This document shows positions 44,163 through 52,978 of a DNA stretch of 64,000 nt, one piece after another; the first letter of the stretch is position 1, and each line of letters opens with the position of its first letter. Position numbers and translations under genes: made by a program. The DNA comes from JADZEJ01 sp964426815 (GTDB taxonomy: Bacteria > Patescibacteriota > Patescibacteriia > 2-12-FULL-60-25), in the NCBI GenBank assembly GCA_964426815.1, contig CAYRRZ010000001.1, positions 1 to 64,000 of the forward strand, given 5' to 3'. The notes under the pieces are model-generated. The model made no database searches, was not told the origin of the DNA, and saw only the letters and a list, made by a program, of their open reading frames with translations.

Positions 44163-47100
44163 TTAATTCATTTCTTGTATGACTCGTGAGAGTGTCTCAT
44201 GCCTGCGGTGATGTTTACAGACAATGTCACGCAGCATATGAGGCGATGATAATTCCCCATTCTCAAAAGCTTGTATTGCTTTGGCGAACAGCTCCGGCTT
44301 TGATGCTGAAATGAAATACGCTCCAGGCAAAATATCTCGCAGAGCGATATTCGAACTGAATGATGGGCATTCGCAAGCCATTGCCTCAAGCACCGCTTTG
44401 TCCAAACTTCCGGTTTCACTCGCATTTACAAAGTATGAGGCGGATTGATATGCCGTACGAACATCGACCAATGACTTACCCCCGACAAAGTGAACACGAT
44501 CCTGTACGCCAAGTTCGAGACTTTTCTTCTTTAAATCTGCAACATATTGCTGATCGCTTGGTAATACCGCTTCTCCAACAATATCGAGGGTATACGTTGG
44601 ACCCAATTGCTTAATCAAATCGATGAAAAGATCGATTTGCTTGGTTGGCGTCAAGCGGCCTGTGCTCACGATTCGACCTGGAATGCGCATTTTTGTCGAT
44701 ACAGGTGGGACAAAAAAATCTGTATCGATTGCATGACCCATAAATCGAACTTTTGTCGTTTTCAGACGAAAACTCTCTGCATTGGCACTGAATATTTTTT
44801 TCACCAAACGTTCTGCCAAGCGCAAAACTCCCGTTACTTGCTTGTGTGTATACCAAAGATACATTGGGACACGGAAACAAAAACTAAGTGGCCAAGCGAA
44901 CACGACATACAAAGGAACCATGAGTACTAATATTCGATCTGAACGCGGAATCGTTACGCTCATTAGGTACACAAGCCGCGCGAACTGCTTTATTTTCGAT
45001 ACTCCTTTTTCTTTTCCGAGTGAATGCACGGTCACATTTTCAGGGAGATGAAACTCCCCGACGGACTGGGCGATAACCTCCACCGACTCGACCAAGGTTG
45101 AGAATTCCTGCAACCATCCAACATGCACGGCTAAATTTCGATCATTTGCATCAACTCTTTGGGTAATGACAAGCAATTTCTTTTTCTTCATCGGACCTGG
45201 TGATGGACGTAACTTTGTCCAAGCATAAGCGACAAATAAAAACTCTATCGGCATGAGCATGAACCGAAGTCTGGCCTCAATACCCAAACCGTCGACCCAA
45301 ATCGTTGCTGTGAGATATGCGCACAGGGAGGCAATTAAGGTAAGTTCGAGACGCCGCCCAGGAAGCCCCATCCACGCCAAAATATATCCCTGAATAAATA
45401 GGATGGTTAAGACAAGCCAAATAAGGCGGCCAAGAAAACCAATAATATAGAATGGCTGCGAAAAAATCTCTCCAAGTGATTTGAATAGATCAAGATATCG
45501 TCCTTGGGCGAGATAATGACTTGGCGGCAAGGTCGAGTGCGTTAGTCGCGGCGTGAGATGATAGTAATTCAGGAAAGAATTGTAATTACTCGACGTCCAC
45601 AGAGTGAAGGTATTGATAGCAAAAATACGCGCAACGATCACTGGATTTTCTTGCATGTATCTCAATGCTTCTTTTGCATAGAGCTGATTTTTTTGTACTT
45701 CGCCTCCGCCCTCACCATACTTTTTTGTAAATTCAGCCGTCACTCGAGCCTCCGCTTCTGGATACGAAACGTGATCGCGAACAGACACGATCGAGGTACC
45801 TAGGTAGAACAAAGCCGCAACAGATCCTTGATTACTTAGTGCGGCGGAATCATGAACGCGTTTATTGTGAATGATCCATGGCGCAAGAATGATCGCCATC
45901 GTACTCGCTATCAGAAGTCCATGTGTACACAACTTCTTCCAATCAAAGCGCTTCAGCCACGGCGCATAGAATAGTCCGAGAAATAACGGAAAAAACTGAA
46001 GCAGAGGCTTGATAAGAATACCTAAACTGCAACATATCCCGACATAGACGGCATAGCGTTTTTCCTTTGTTTGAAAGGCGTAAAAAGCCGCCAAAAGACC
46101 GAGCAAGAACAAAAAAGTGTAGACCGTCTCCGTTAAAACGGTGACGCTAAAAAAAATGAGATGTGGTTCAATGGCTGTAATCCAAGCCGCAAGGCGCGAA
46201 CTTCGTTCTTCAAAACCGAGCGCGCGTCCAAGCCGAAGTACGAGGAGCGGCAAACAAGAAGCGAGCAGAAGCTGAAAAAAAATAACCATCGGCAAGGACT
46301 TGAAAAGACTCAAACCGATTGCCAATAGACCAGGGTAGCCAATCGTGCGAAAAAAGAATGGCTTCCCATCTAACATAAACCCGTTTCCATCAGCTAAAGA
46401 TTGGGCGAGGCCAAGATATTGCTTACTATCTCCTAGCATCAAACCCGATTCACCAACAAAAAAAAGAATAATCGTGAATAGAGCCAAACGCAGTACGAAT
46501 GCCGTCACCCAGATTTTCCAAGCAGATCGACTCACTCGCTTTCCCGTCTGTGTGAGCGAAGCGCGAATATTGTTTTTCAGTTGCTCAAAACCTGGAAGGA
46601 CTTGTGCTGCCTTTCTCGCCTCAATTCCAAAAGCTGCCGCCTGTTTTGGATTTTGCAAAAGCTGAATCATCGCTTGTGCTAATTGGGCTATATCTTGCGG
46701 CGGCACAATCAACCCAGACTTTTGATGCACGATCACTTCGCCAGCGCAGCCAACATCAGTCATGACGATTGGTACTCCAGCTGCTGCGGCCTCGATAACG
46801 GCTATCCCCCACCCCTCATAGCGCGATGGCTGAACATAGACCGAAGCTGTTTGCAAAAAAGGACGAACATCTTCCTGACTCCCCAAAAACTCAACAGCGG
46901 ATTCAATTCCAAGTCGTTTTACCTTTTCTTTTAACAAAACTTCTTCTGGTCCAGAACCAATCAGTTGCACCTTCGCATTCGGCACACTCTTCAATACCTC
47001 GGGCAAAGCATTCATCAAAACGTCCATTCCCTTTTCCCAATTGAGTCGACCAATGGAGACGATCACTGGCTGGTGAGATGGTTTGCGCTCAAGAGCCTCA

Positions 47101-47624
47101 AAGCGAGAAATATCGGTCGCTACCGGTACAACATCCACCTTTTCTTTCTCAATCCCTTTTGCAATTAATCCTCTTTTTCCGCGCTGACTCACGGTCCGGA
47201 CTCGATCAGCTCGATTCAATACAAATGTAGAAAGGAGTTGCAGTATTCGATCTTTTAACCCAATCGCCGGTCGTGCATACACGCCACTGTGATCCTGCAC
47301 ATGCAAACCTGTCGTTTTTGCAAATTGAGCAATTAACCCCAGCCAACCAGAAAAAAACGGATCCTGGACGGTTATCGCATCAAAGTCATTATTTCGCGAC
47401 AGCTTGAATATCGTAGTTATAGCCCGAAGATATGCTTGAACTCGATGAGAACCGCCAATAAGGTGCGCGGTTATCCCTGGTGAAATCTCAACTGTCGCCG
47501 ATTTGCCAGGAGCGACAATCGCAATGTCGACGTTCCAACCGGCATAATACTCCGCCTGCCTTTTTGCTGAAGGCGAATCAGGCCGTGCCACGGTCGCGTC
47601 CATTCCTATCACGAGCAAGCGCAT
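44163..47624 (-). CDS. Three-domain protein: GT4, GT-C and GT4
   Basis: 1153 residues in one frame without gaps. Residues 1-365: GT4 with LSRNNDFDAITVQDPF, IVSIGRLNWEKGMDVLMNAL and E-x7-E in EGWGIAVIEAAAAG. Residues about 370-815: about ten membrane helices with GSKQ-like LGDSKQYLGLAQSLADGNG and FRTIGYPGLLAIG, the GT-C catalytic-loop pattern. Residues about 825-1153: a second GT4 with IVSTGRLTPTKQIDLFIDLI, FVGGKSLVDVRTAY and SLDKAVLEAMACECP. Three catalytic modules across two membrane sides in one chain is unusual. Start 47624 heads the run 47624-34576. Internal ATGs near residues 823-829 could start the last domain separately. Confidence 0.82.
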   Translation of the reverse strand: MRLLVIGMDATVARPDSPSAKRQAEYYAGWNVDIAIVAPGKSATVEISPGITAHLIGGSHRVQAYLRAITTIFKLSRNNDFDAITVQDPFFSGWLGLIAQFAKTTGLHVQDHSGVYARPAIGLKDRILQLLSTFVLNRADRVRTVSQRGKRGLIAKGIEKEKVDVVPVATDISRFEALERKPSHQPVIVSIGRLNWEKGMDVLMNALPEVLKSVPNAKVQLIGSGPEEVLLKEKVKRLGIESAVEFLGSQEDVRPFLQTASVYVQPSRYEGWGIAVIEAAAAGVPIVMTDVGCAGEVIVHQKSGLIVPPQDIAQLAQAMIQLLQNPKQAAAFGIEARKAAQVLPGFEQLKNNIRASLTQTGKRVSRSAWKIWVTAFVLRLALFTIILFFVGESGLMLGDSKQYLGLAQSLADGNGFMLDGKPFFFRTIGYPGLLAIGLSLFKSLPMVIFFQLLLASCLPLLVLRLGRALGFEERSSRLAAWITAIEPHLIFFSVTVLTETVYTFLFLLGLLAAFYAFQTKEKRYAVYVGICCSLGILIKPLLQFFPLFLGLFYAPWLKRFDWKKLCTHGLLIASTMAIILAPWIIHNKRVHDSAALSNQGSVAALFYLGTSIVSVRDHVSYPEAEARVTAEFTKKYGEGGGEVQKNQLYAKEALRYMQENPVIVARIFAINTFTLWTSSNYNSFLNYYHLTPRLTHSTLPPSHYLAQGRYLDLFKSLGEIFSQPFYIIGFLGRLIWLVLTILFIQGYILAWMGLPGRRLELTLIASLCAYLTATIWVDGLGIEARLRFMLMPIEFLFVAYAWTKLRPSPGPMKKKKLLVITQRVDANDRNLAVHVGWLQEFSTLVESVEVIAQSVGEFHLPENVTVHSLGKEKGVSKIKQFARLVYLMSVTIPRSDRILVLMVPLYVVFAWPLSFCFRVPMYLWYTHKQVTGVLRLAERLVKKIFSANAESFRLKTTKVRFMGHAIDTDFFVPPVSTKMRIPGRIVSTGRLTPTKQIDLFIDLIKQLGPTYTLDIVGEAVLPSDQQYVADLKKKSLELGVQDRVHFVGGKSLVDVRTAYQSASYFVNASETGSLDKAVLEAMACECPSFSSNIALRDILPGAYFISASKPELFAKAIQAFENGELSSPHMLRDIVCKHHRRHETLSRVIQEMN

Positions 47625-47668
47625 AGATAGTGGAAGCTTGCCATATCGTCAAAAAACAATAAAGCCGC

Positions 47669-47674
47669 TAGACT
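47669..47674 (+). promoter_or_regulatory. -10 of a putative leaderless promoter
   Basis: TAGACT followed by exactly six bases and ATG 47681. It lies in the 56-base divergent gap. Confidence 0.4.
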
Positions 47675-47680
47675 TGGGCT

Positions 47681-48622
47681 ATGCTTATCCTGCTCTACCA
47701 CGGCGTTCGCCCTCCGGAGGACCATATTTCACCAGATATTCGGCAAAAGCATGTCTCAGCCCACAGTTTTGAACGCCAACTTCGTTTTTTAGGTAAAACA
47801 CATCGTTTCTACTCACTTTCTGAAGTGCTCGGTTTTTTTGAACGTGGTAAGCCCCTTCCTCGATTCGGCGCCTGCATCACATTTGATGATGGCTATCAAA
47901 ACAATGCCACCATCGCAGCTCCCATTTTGAAACAGCTTGGTATTCCGGCAACATTTTTTGTTACCACTGGCTTCGTCGACCATCAGTGCACGCTTTGGGT
48001 TGATCGATTTGAATCTGCTTTTTCACAACTTTCATCTCCACAGCCACATTTTCAGATCCAGAACGAATCCATCGCCCTCAATCTCACTTCGCCAGCTCAG
48101 CGCAAAACATCAGATAGCTTGTTGCGTGAACGGCTAAAAAAATGCCCACCTGAAGAGCGTGAACGCGTTTTAACCGAACTTGAAAACCGAGCTCATTCAA
48201 ACAAGATCTTCCCTCTTCATGAACCAATGACCTGGGATCAGATACGCCAATTACGCGCAGATGGTTTTGAAATCGGTCCGCACACGGTAACCCATCCGAT
48301 TCTTTCACGCTGTACTCCGGAACAGGTCGAACAAGAGATTTTTGAAAGTAAGCGACGAGTTGAGCAAGAACTCGGTGAATCGGTTGTGCATTTTGCACAT
48401 CCAAACGGTCAACCGTCGGATTGGAATCCTGCCGTCATGGATACGATTCGTCGTGCCGGATTCAAAACCTGTTCAACGACCATTAGTCATAGAACGCAAA
48501 AGAAACAAGATCCTTTTTTCCTCCCTCGATTGACGGTTGATATGGGTGATGATTTTTTTCGCTTTGTCTTGACCAGTAGCGGAATCCGTTCCATGCTATC
48601 GTCGATAAAACGCCTGCTCTAA
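47681..48622 (+). CDS. Polysaccharide deacetylase (CE4/NodB) family protein
   Basis: 313 residues. ACITFDDGYQNNATIAAPIL holds the catalytic DD of the NodB domain; IGPHTVTHPILSRCTPEQ the H-x3-H metal pair; GQPSDWNPAVMDTIRRAG and the late motifs follow. It removes N-acetyl groups from a glycan or acts on lipid-linked sugar; no signal peptide is seen, so it may act in the cytoplasm on intermediates. First of a two-gene plus-strand unit with the methyltransferase 9 bases downstream. Confidence 0.88.
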   Translation: MLILLYHGVRPPEDHISPDIRQKHVSAHSFERQLRFLGKTHRFYSLSEVLGFFERGKPLPRFGACITFDDGYQNNATIAAPILKQLGIPATFFVTTGFVDHQCTLWVDRFESAFSQLSSPQPHFQIQNESIALNLTSPAQRKTSDSLLRERLKKCPPEERERVLTELENRAHSNKIFPLHEPMTWDQIRQLRADGFEIGPHTVTHPILSRCTPEQVEQEIFESKRRVEQELGESVVHFAHPNGQPSDWNPAVMDTIRRAGFKTCSTTISHRTQKKQDPFFLPRLTVDMGDDFFRFVLTSSGIRSMLSSIKRLL

Positions 48623-48630
48623 CCACCTCT

Positions 48631-49416
48631 ATGACTGAATTTCAAGCGCAAGAACGAGTCACTACCCACTTTGATACGGCCGCCCCTGTTTATTTCAGTT
48701 GGTATGAAGCCATGAATCCAGATGGGCATTCTTTTCGTGCGCGTCGTATTCGCTGCATGGAATTATTGAAAAAGCATGTTGAAAAAGGCTCAAAAGTAGC
48801 TGATATCGCCTGCGGTCCAGCGACCATGTTTAAGGAAATTCTTGATGCGGGCTTCAAACTGTATGCAACCGATATTGCTCCGCACATGATTGAGGAATGC
48901 CGCAAACAATATGGAACCGATCCACGGGTTGAGCTCGCCGTTTGTCCAGCTGATGCGATTCCGGTTGCTGATGGCTCGATTCAGGCCGTGAGCGCCATGG
49001 GTTTATTAGAGTATTTGAATAATGAAGACCAGGTCTTACGTGAATTTCACCGCATCTTAGCTCCACAGGGAGTTGCTATTTTGACCTATCCGCATTATTA
49101 CAGCCCAACTCGTATCTGGAATCGTTTTACACATGCTATCGCAAAACCATTTTTGTCCGTCGCACGAAAAGGACAAGTTCCAAAAGGCGTAAAGCATCGT
49201 GAATATCACCTAAAAGAAACTGTGCAGCAAGTTGAGCGCGCGGGCTATAAAGTTGAAGATGTCATTTTCTACAATTTTAAATTAGCCCTTCGTCCATTTG
49301 ATTCCTTGTTTCCTGTTTTCAGCGTAAAAATCTCAGAGAAACTGGAACGCTTTGCGCGTACCCCTTTTCTTCATCGCATTGGTACCGGATTTATTCTGCT
49401 TGCGCGAAAGAAATAA
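48631..49416 (+). CDS. Class I SAM-dependent methyltransferase
   Basis: 261 residues. KVADIACGPATMFKEILDAG is motif I, LYATDIAPHMIEE the acidic loop, IQAVSAMGLLEYLNNEDQ motif IV and HRILAPQGVAILTYPHYYS the post-motif. The N-terminus (AAPVYFSWYEAMNPDGHSF) recalls methyltransferases of capsule loci. The 3' end overlaps a convergent GT4 gene by 26 bases. Target not inferable. Confidence 0.84.
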   Translation: MTEFQAQERVTTHFDTAAPVYFSWYEAMNPDGHSFRARRIRCMELLKKHVEKGSKVADIACGPATMFKEILDAGFKLYATDIAPHMIEECRKQYGTDPRVELAVCPADAIPVADGSIQAVSAMGLLEYLNNEDQVLREFHRILAPQGVAILTYPHYYSPTRIWNRFTHAIAKPFLSVARKGQVPKGVKHREYHLKETVQQVERAGYKVEDVIFYNFKLALRPFDSLFPVFSVKISEKLERFARTPFLHRIGTGFILLARKK

Positions 49417-50494
49417 GCCGCTCAGCAAGACTTGGTGAGGAAGGCGTTTTTTGAGATTGGATTTGTGCAGCTAAAGACCGTATCTCTGCTGGATTTTCTA
49501 TCCATTTTTTCAGCATGTCTTTCCAGGCTTGCTCATCCTCTGGGTCAAGTTCGACCGTGCCTGCGAGCGGCTTATGCAGACCATGTTCGCTCGTGATGAG
49601 GCAAGGAAGACCATTCGCTAATGCTTCTAAGACCGCGTTCGGACAAATATCAGACAAAGAAGGCAATACGAATACATCATGCTCAGCAAAAGCCTGAGCC
49701 ACACCCGCACGATCAACCGGAGGCAGAAGCGTGATTGAACGAGAACCGGTCAGTATCTGTTTTATTTCGGAGAAGTCTGGACCGTCGCCAATAAGTGTCG
49801 CTTGAAAGGAGAACCCCTGCACTTCGCAATCACGCAGAATCTTGGCCAGAAAAGCAACATTTTTTACAGGCGCAAATCTGCCGATATACAAAAACCTGAG
49901 CGGTTTACTTGGATCCATCACCCGTTTCTGTGCTCCAAAACTAGCTTGATTCTCAGCGAGCTGAATTTTACTCTTTGGGATATCAATGTATTGAGACAGG
50001 ATGTCGCCCAAGAAAGACGAGGTGACAAAAACTATTTGGGCACGTTTTGTGATCCACTGATACTTTTTCTTCTCCGTCCAGGCTCGGATACCAAAACGTT
50101 GCTTCCAAAAGTTTCGCAGAGTTCCAACAAATCTTCCCTTGGTGATCGCGTCTTCCCAGGCCCATTCACCACCGAGACGCAAGAGAAAGCAATTCTTTTT
50201 TCCGATCAATGCGAGGCGTGCTGGAATTCCAACAGAAAATACATCGGTTGCAACCAGGACGGTTTCTGATGTTAGCTGCATGCGTATCGCTTTAGCCAAG
50301 CGCAGATAACGCATCAAGCTGCTTCCTGATCTTGAAACCCGCATAATCTGCGAGCGCGAATCCGTACCTTCACCATAGGTGATGACGGTAACCGTATGAG
50401 ACTCAGCTCGCAGGCCTTCAGCCGTATCAAACATCACCCGAGCTGGACCGCCGATTTCGGGAGGATAAATACCGCTGACGAAGAGGAATTGCAT
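49391..50494 (-). CDS. GT4-family glycosyltransferase
   Basis: 367 residues. MQFLFVSGIYPPEIGGPARV opens a GT4 N-domain; FLYIGRFAPVKNVAFLAKIL and FVLPSLSDICPNAVLEALANG carry the donor site, the first Glu of the E-x7-E pair being Asp here. A TACTGT hexamer ends six bases before the ATG, so it may have its own leaderless promoter within the 43-base gap after the previous gene. Donor unknown. Confidence 0.86.
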   Translation of the reverse strand: MQFLFVSGIYPPEIGGPARVMFDTAEGLRAESHTVTVITYGEGTDSRSQIMRVSRSGSSLMRYLRLAKAIRMQLTSETVLVATDVFSVGIPARLALIGKKNCFLLRLGGEWAWEDAITKGRFVGTLRNFWKQRFGIRAWTEKKKYQWITKRAQIVFVTSSFLGDILSQYIDIPKSKIQLAENQASFGAQKRVMDPSKPLRFLYIGRFAPVKNVAFLAKILRDCEVQGFSFQATLIGDGPDFSEIKQILTGSRSITLLPPVDRAGVAQAFAEHDVFVLPSLSDICPNAVLEALANGLPCLITSEHGLHKPLAGTVELDPEDEQAWKDMLKKWIENPAEIRSLAAQIQSQKTPSSPSLAERLISFAQAE

Positions 50495-50500
50495 AGGTTG

Positions 50501-50506
50501 ACAGTA
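50501..50506 (-). promoter_or_regulatory. -10 of a putative leaderless promoter
   Basis: Minus-strand TACTGT, six bases, ATG 50494. Same spacing as at 8921, 11302, 47681 and 54861. Confidence 0.3.
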
Positions 50507-50537
50507 GCCAAAAATGCTCGTTTAGGCAAACAAAAAC

Positions 50538-51671
50538 CTATATCTTTTCAAGAAGCTGTTGCACGCTGCGTGCAATCTCATCCCAATTGTATCCATGGCG
50601 AACACAGACTTCGCCTTGAGCAATTATTTTTTTTCTTAGATCCGGCTGATCGATAATGCGAGTTGCAGCTGCAGCAATCGATTGTGGATTTCGAGGCTCG
50701 CAAAATACACCTGTTTCTCCGTCTTTTAAGAAGTCCGGAATACCTCCCACCGGGGTACCAATAATCGGCAAGCCGACCGCCATCGCTTCTAAAAATGAAA
50801 TGCCCAAACCTTCGGACAAAGATGGTCGGCAAAAAATATCGGCGCTCTGTAAAATCGCCGGCAATTCCTCGTGTCCACGTAGTCCTAAAAAGACACAGCG
50901 CGATGATACATTAAGTTCAGCAACCAGAGCATCCAGCATCTTTTTGTCCTCCCCTTCTCCTACGATGAGTAATTTATAATTCGACGGAAGATAAGGTAAA
51001 GCTCGGATCAAATCATCAGTCGCATTTTTCAATGTTAAGCGTGAAGCCGTAATAATCACAATATCATCTTCCTGGAACCCATACTCTGCCCTCAGGCGAT
51101 TGCGCTCATCAATCGAAATACGCTGCATAAAGCGTGACATGTCTACCCCATTTGGAATGATGTGCGGTGTACCTATAAAACCCATCTGCTTTGCCCACTC
51201 ACCCAAAAAATTACTTATTGCATGAACTTCATTTGCACGCGCAAAAATTGCTCGATGGAGAAACTGAAGAACGCCCGTCCGTTTATTGTAGTGCTCCAAA
51301 GGATCTCCCTCTTGCAAGGTGAGTAAGAGACGAGATTGTGGACGAATCCAGGTATAGGCCAAAGCAGCAAAACCACCATAGCTGGCCAAAAGCGACCAGA
51401 TAATTGGCTTGGATTTTCGATATCGCCAGGCAGCTTGAGGAGCGGCAATAAAAGGCAAAAGATACTTATCAAGTGAATGACCGAAGCCACAGCGGTAGAT
51501 GCGGACATTCCCCCATTGCTCTGTTTTTTCTAGACCTGGGTGAATTTTTGCGCAGTACAAAGACAGCTCCCAATCAGGAAGTCGGTCGGTTATTTCTTTC
51601 ATGGCAACCTCAGCCCCGCCAACCAGGGGAAAATAGGCGGTTGAAAAAATCACTGCTTGTTTTTTATTCAT
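50538..51671 (-). CDS. GT4-family glycosyltransferase
   Basis: 377 residues. VIFSTAYFPLVGGAEVAMKEI opens the N-domain; WSLLASYGGFAALAYTWIRP and LLLTLQEGDPLEHYN sit in the acceptor half; IITASRLTLKNATDDLIRAL and CRPSLSEGLGISFLEAMAVG (E-x7-E) in the donor half. Full length. It overlaps the upstream fragment gene's stop by 4 bases (ATGA), and that fragment resembles its own N-domain. Acceptor and donor unknown. Confidence 0.9.
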   Translation of the reverse strand: MNKKQAVIFSTAYFPLVGGAEVAMKEITDRLPDWELSLYCAKIHPGLEKTEQWGNVRIYRCGFGHSLDKYLLPFIAAPQAAWRYRKSKPIIWSLLASYGGFAALAYTWIRPQSRLLLTLQEGDPLEHYNKRTGVLQFLHRAIFARANEVHAISNFLGEWAKQMGFIGTPHIIPNGVDMSRFMQRISIDERNRLRAEYGFQEDDIVIITASRLTLKNATDDLIRALPYLPSNYKLLIVGEGEDKKMLDALVAELNVSSRCVFLGLRGHEELPAILQSADIFCRPSLSEGLGISFLEAMAVGLPIIGTPVGGIPDFLKDGETGVFCEPRNPQSIAAAATRIIDQPDLRKKIIAQGEVCVRHGYNWDEIARSVQQLLEKI

Positions 51672-52060
51672 ACATCTTCATTGAGCATCTTTTTCAATGT
51701 CATGTTGTAGAGAAAACGCACCTGGTTTGCAAAAGCATCTCCAGATTTATTTTGTGCGACACTCTGAATAGCTGGTCCAAGACGAGAAATTCCTTTTTCT
51801 TGATCTCCATTTGAGGCTGAAATCTGGTCGGCGTTTTTCAATATCAAGCGCAATAACCAGCGCAACCATGGACGAATCTGATCGATGCGGTGATCTGCCA
51901 ATGTAATAAGGAGTGGAATATCTGAAGCACGACGAGCGAGTGCGGCCGACATAGCGGCATAACTTGCCATAATCGCCCAGGTAAAAATATACCGATGCTG
52001 CGACATAAGCTCCTTTGCCTTTCTTGATCCTTCGAAGAGCAGCCTATACTTATCCCAAGC
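51668..52060 (-). CDS. GT4 N-domain-like protein, 5' end lost in gap
   Basis: 130 residues remain, from the gap edge to the stop. FTWAIMASYAAMSAALARR then IPLLITLADHR and NADQISASNGDQEKGISRLGP line up with the acceptor domain of the neighbour at 50538, but there is no donor half: the gene stops where that half would begin. It is either a single-domain GT-B remnant or a partner subunit. It is not continuous with the epimerase on the other side of the gap, despite the open frame. Confidence 0.6.
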   Translation of the reverse strand, partial: AWDKYRLLFEGSRKAKELMSQHRYIFTWAIMASYAAMSAALARRASDIPLLITLADHRIDQIRPWLRWLLRLILKNADQISASNGDQEKGISRLGPAIQSVAQNKSGDAFANQVRFLYNMTLKKMLNEDV

Positions 52061-52160
52061 NNNNNNNNNNNNNNNNNNNNNNNNNNNNNNNNNNNNNNNN
52101 NNNNNNNNNNNNNNNNNNNNNNNNNNNNNNNNNNNNNNNNNNNNNNNNNNNNNNNNNNNN
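52061..52160. other. Assembly gap (100 N)
   Basis: 100 N. It hides the 3' end of the epimerase gene and the 5' end of the GT4-domain gene. The frame happens to run through, which is meaningless because the gap size is unknown. Confidence 0.99.
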
Positions 52161-52978
52161 CGTGGTTCCCAGCCCAGCTCTCCCATGCGCGATTCTTCAA
52201 CTTTTCCTTGCTGACGATTTCCTTTTCGTTCAGGCATCATCAAAATATTGTCTGAAAATAATTTCGCGGTCTCGAGTATGGAATATGGACGTGGGTTGCC
52301 AATCCCGTATCCGTCGCCCTGTCCTTTTTCTCCAACCAAGACAAGCCCATCAACAATATCTGAAATATGGGTAAAACAACGCGCTTGCGTTCCAGGTGAC
52401 ACAACCGTTAAAGGCAAGCCGCGCGCATAGAGTTGTTTGAAAATTCCGATGACGGTGGCGTATGGCCCCATTGCTATTTCACCTTGTCCATAGACATTGT
52501 AAAAATAGGTAATTGCAAATTTGAGATCAAACCATTCTCCGTAATTCTGCACTAATTCGGTATTGCTCGCTTTGCTCCAGGCATATGGACTTTGCCCTCT
52601 ACCGAGTCCGCCGTCGGCAAATTTTGTACTCGAACCTGCATAAACTAATTTGCAATTTTTCTTGCGACAAAACTCAAGCACGGAAAACGTTCCCGCGATA
52701 TTTAAATCCCAGATAAGTTCAATTGGGTCTTCGAAACTTTTTTCAACTCGTGAATATTCGCCCAAGTGAAATACGAGATCTGGATCTTCAGGGATACACG
52801 TTGCAATATCACGCGTATGTCCACGGCGATATTCAACACCCGGACAATGCCTTTCTTCAGAACCGGTAAAATAGTTATCTAGCGAAATTACGCGATGCCC
52901 GTCGCGCACTAAACGAGCGCACAGATGTGAACCAACAAATCCGGCGCCGCCGGTCACGATGATAAGCTTTTGATTCAT
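52161..52978 (-). CDS. NAD-dependent nucleotide-sugar epimerase/dehydratase, 3' end in gap
   Basis: 272 residues before the gap. LIIVTGGAGFVGSHLCARLV is the NAD loop; LVFHLGEYSRVEKSFEDP, YAGSSTKFADGG, SPYAWSKASNTELV (Tyr/Lys) and YFYNVYGQGE belong to the GalE-like extended SDRs. The active Ser-Ser-Thr and YAWSK motifs are kept. The last 30-50 residues are missing. ATG 52978 overlaps the AsnB stop by 4 bases (ATGA), implying coupling. Substrate is a UDP- or GDP-sugar, not defined further. Confidence 0.78.
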
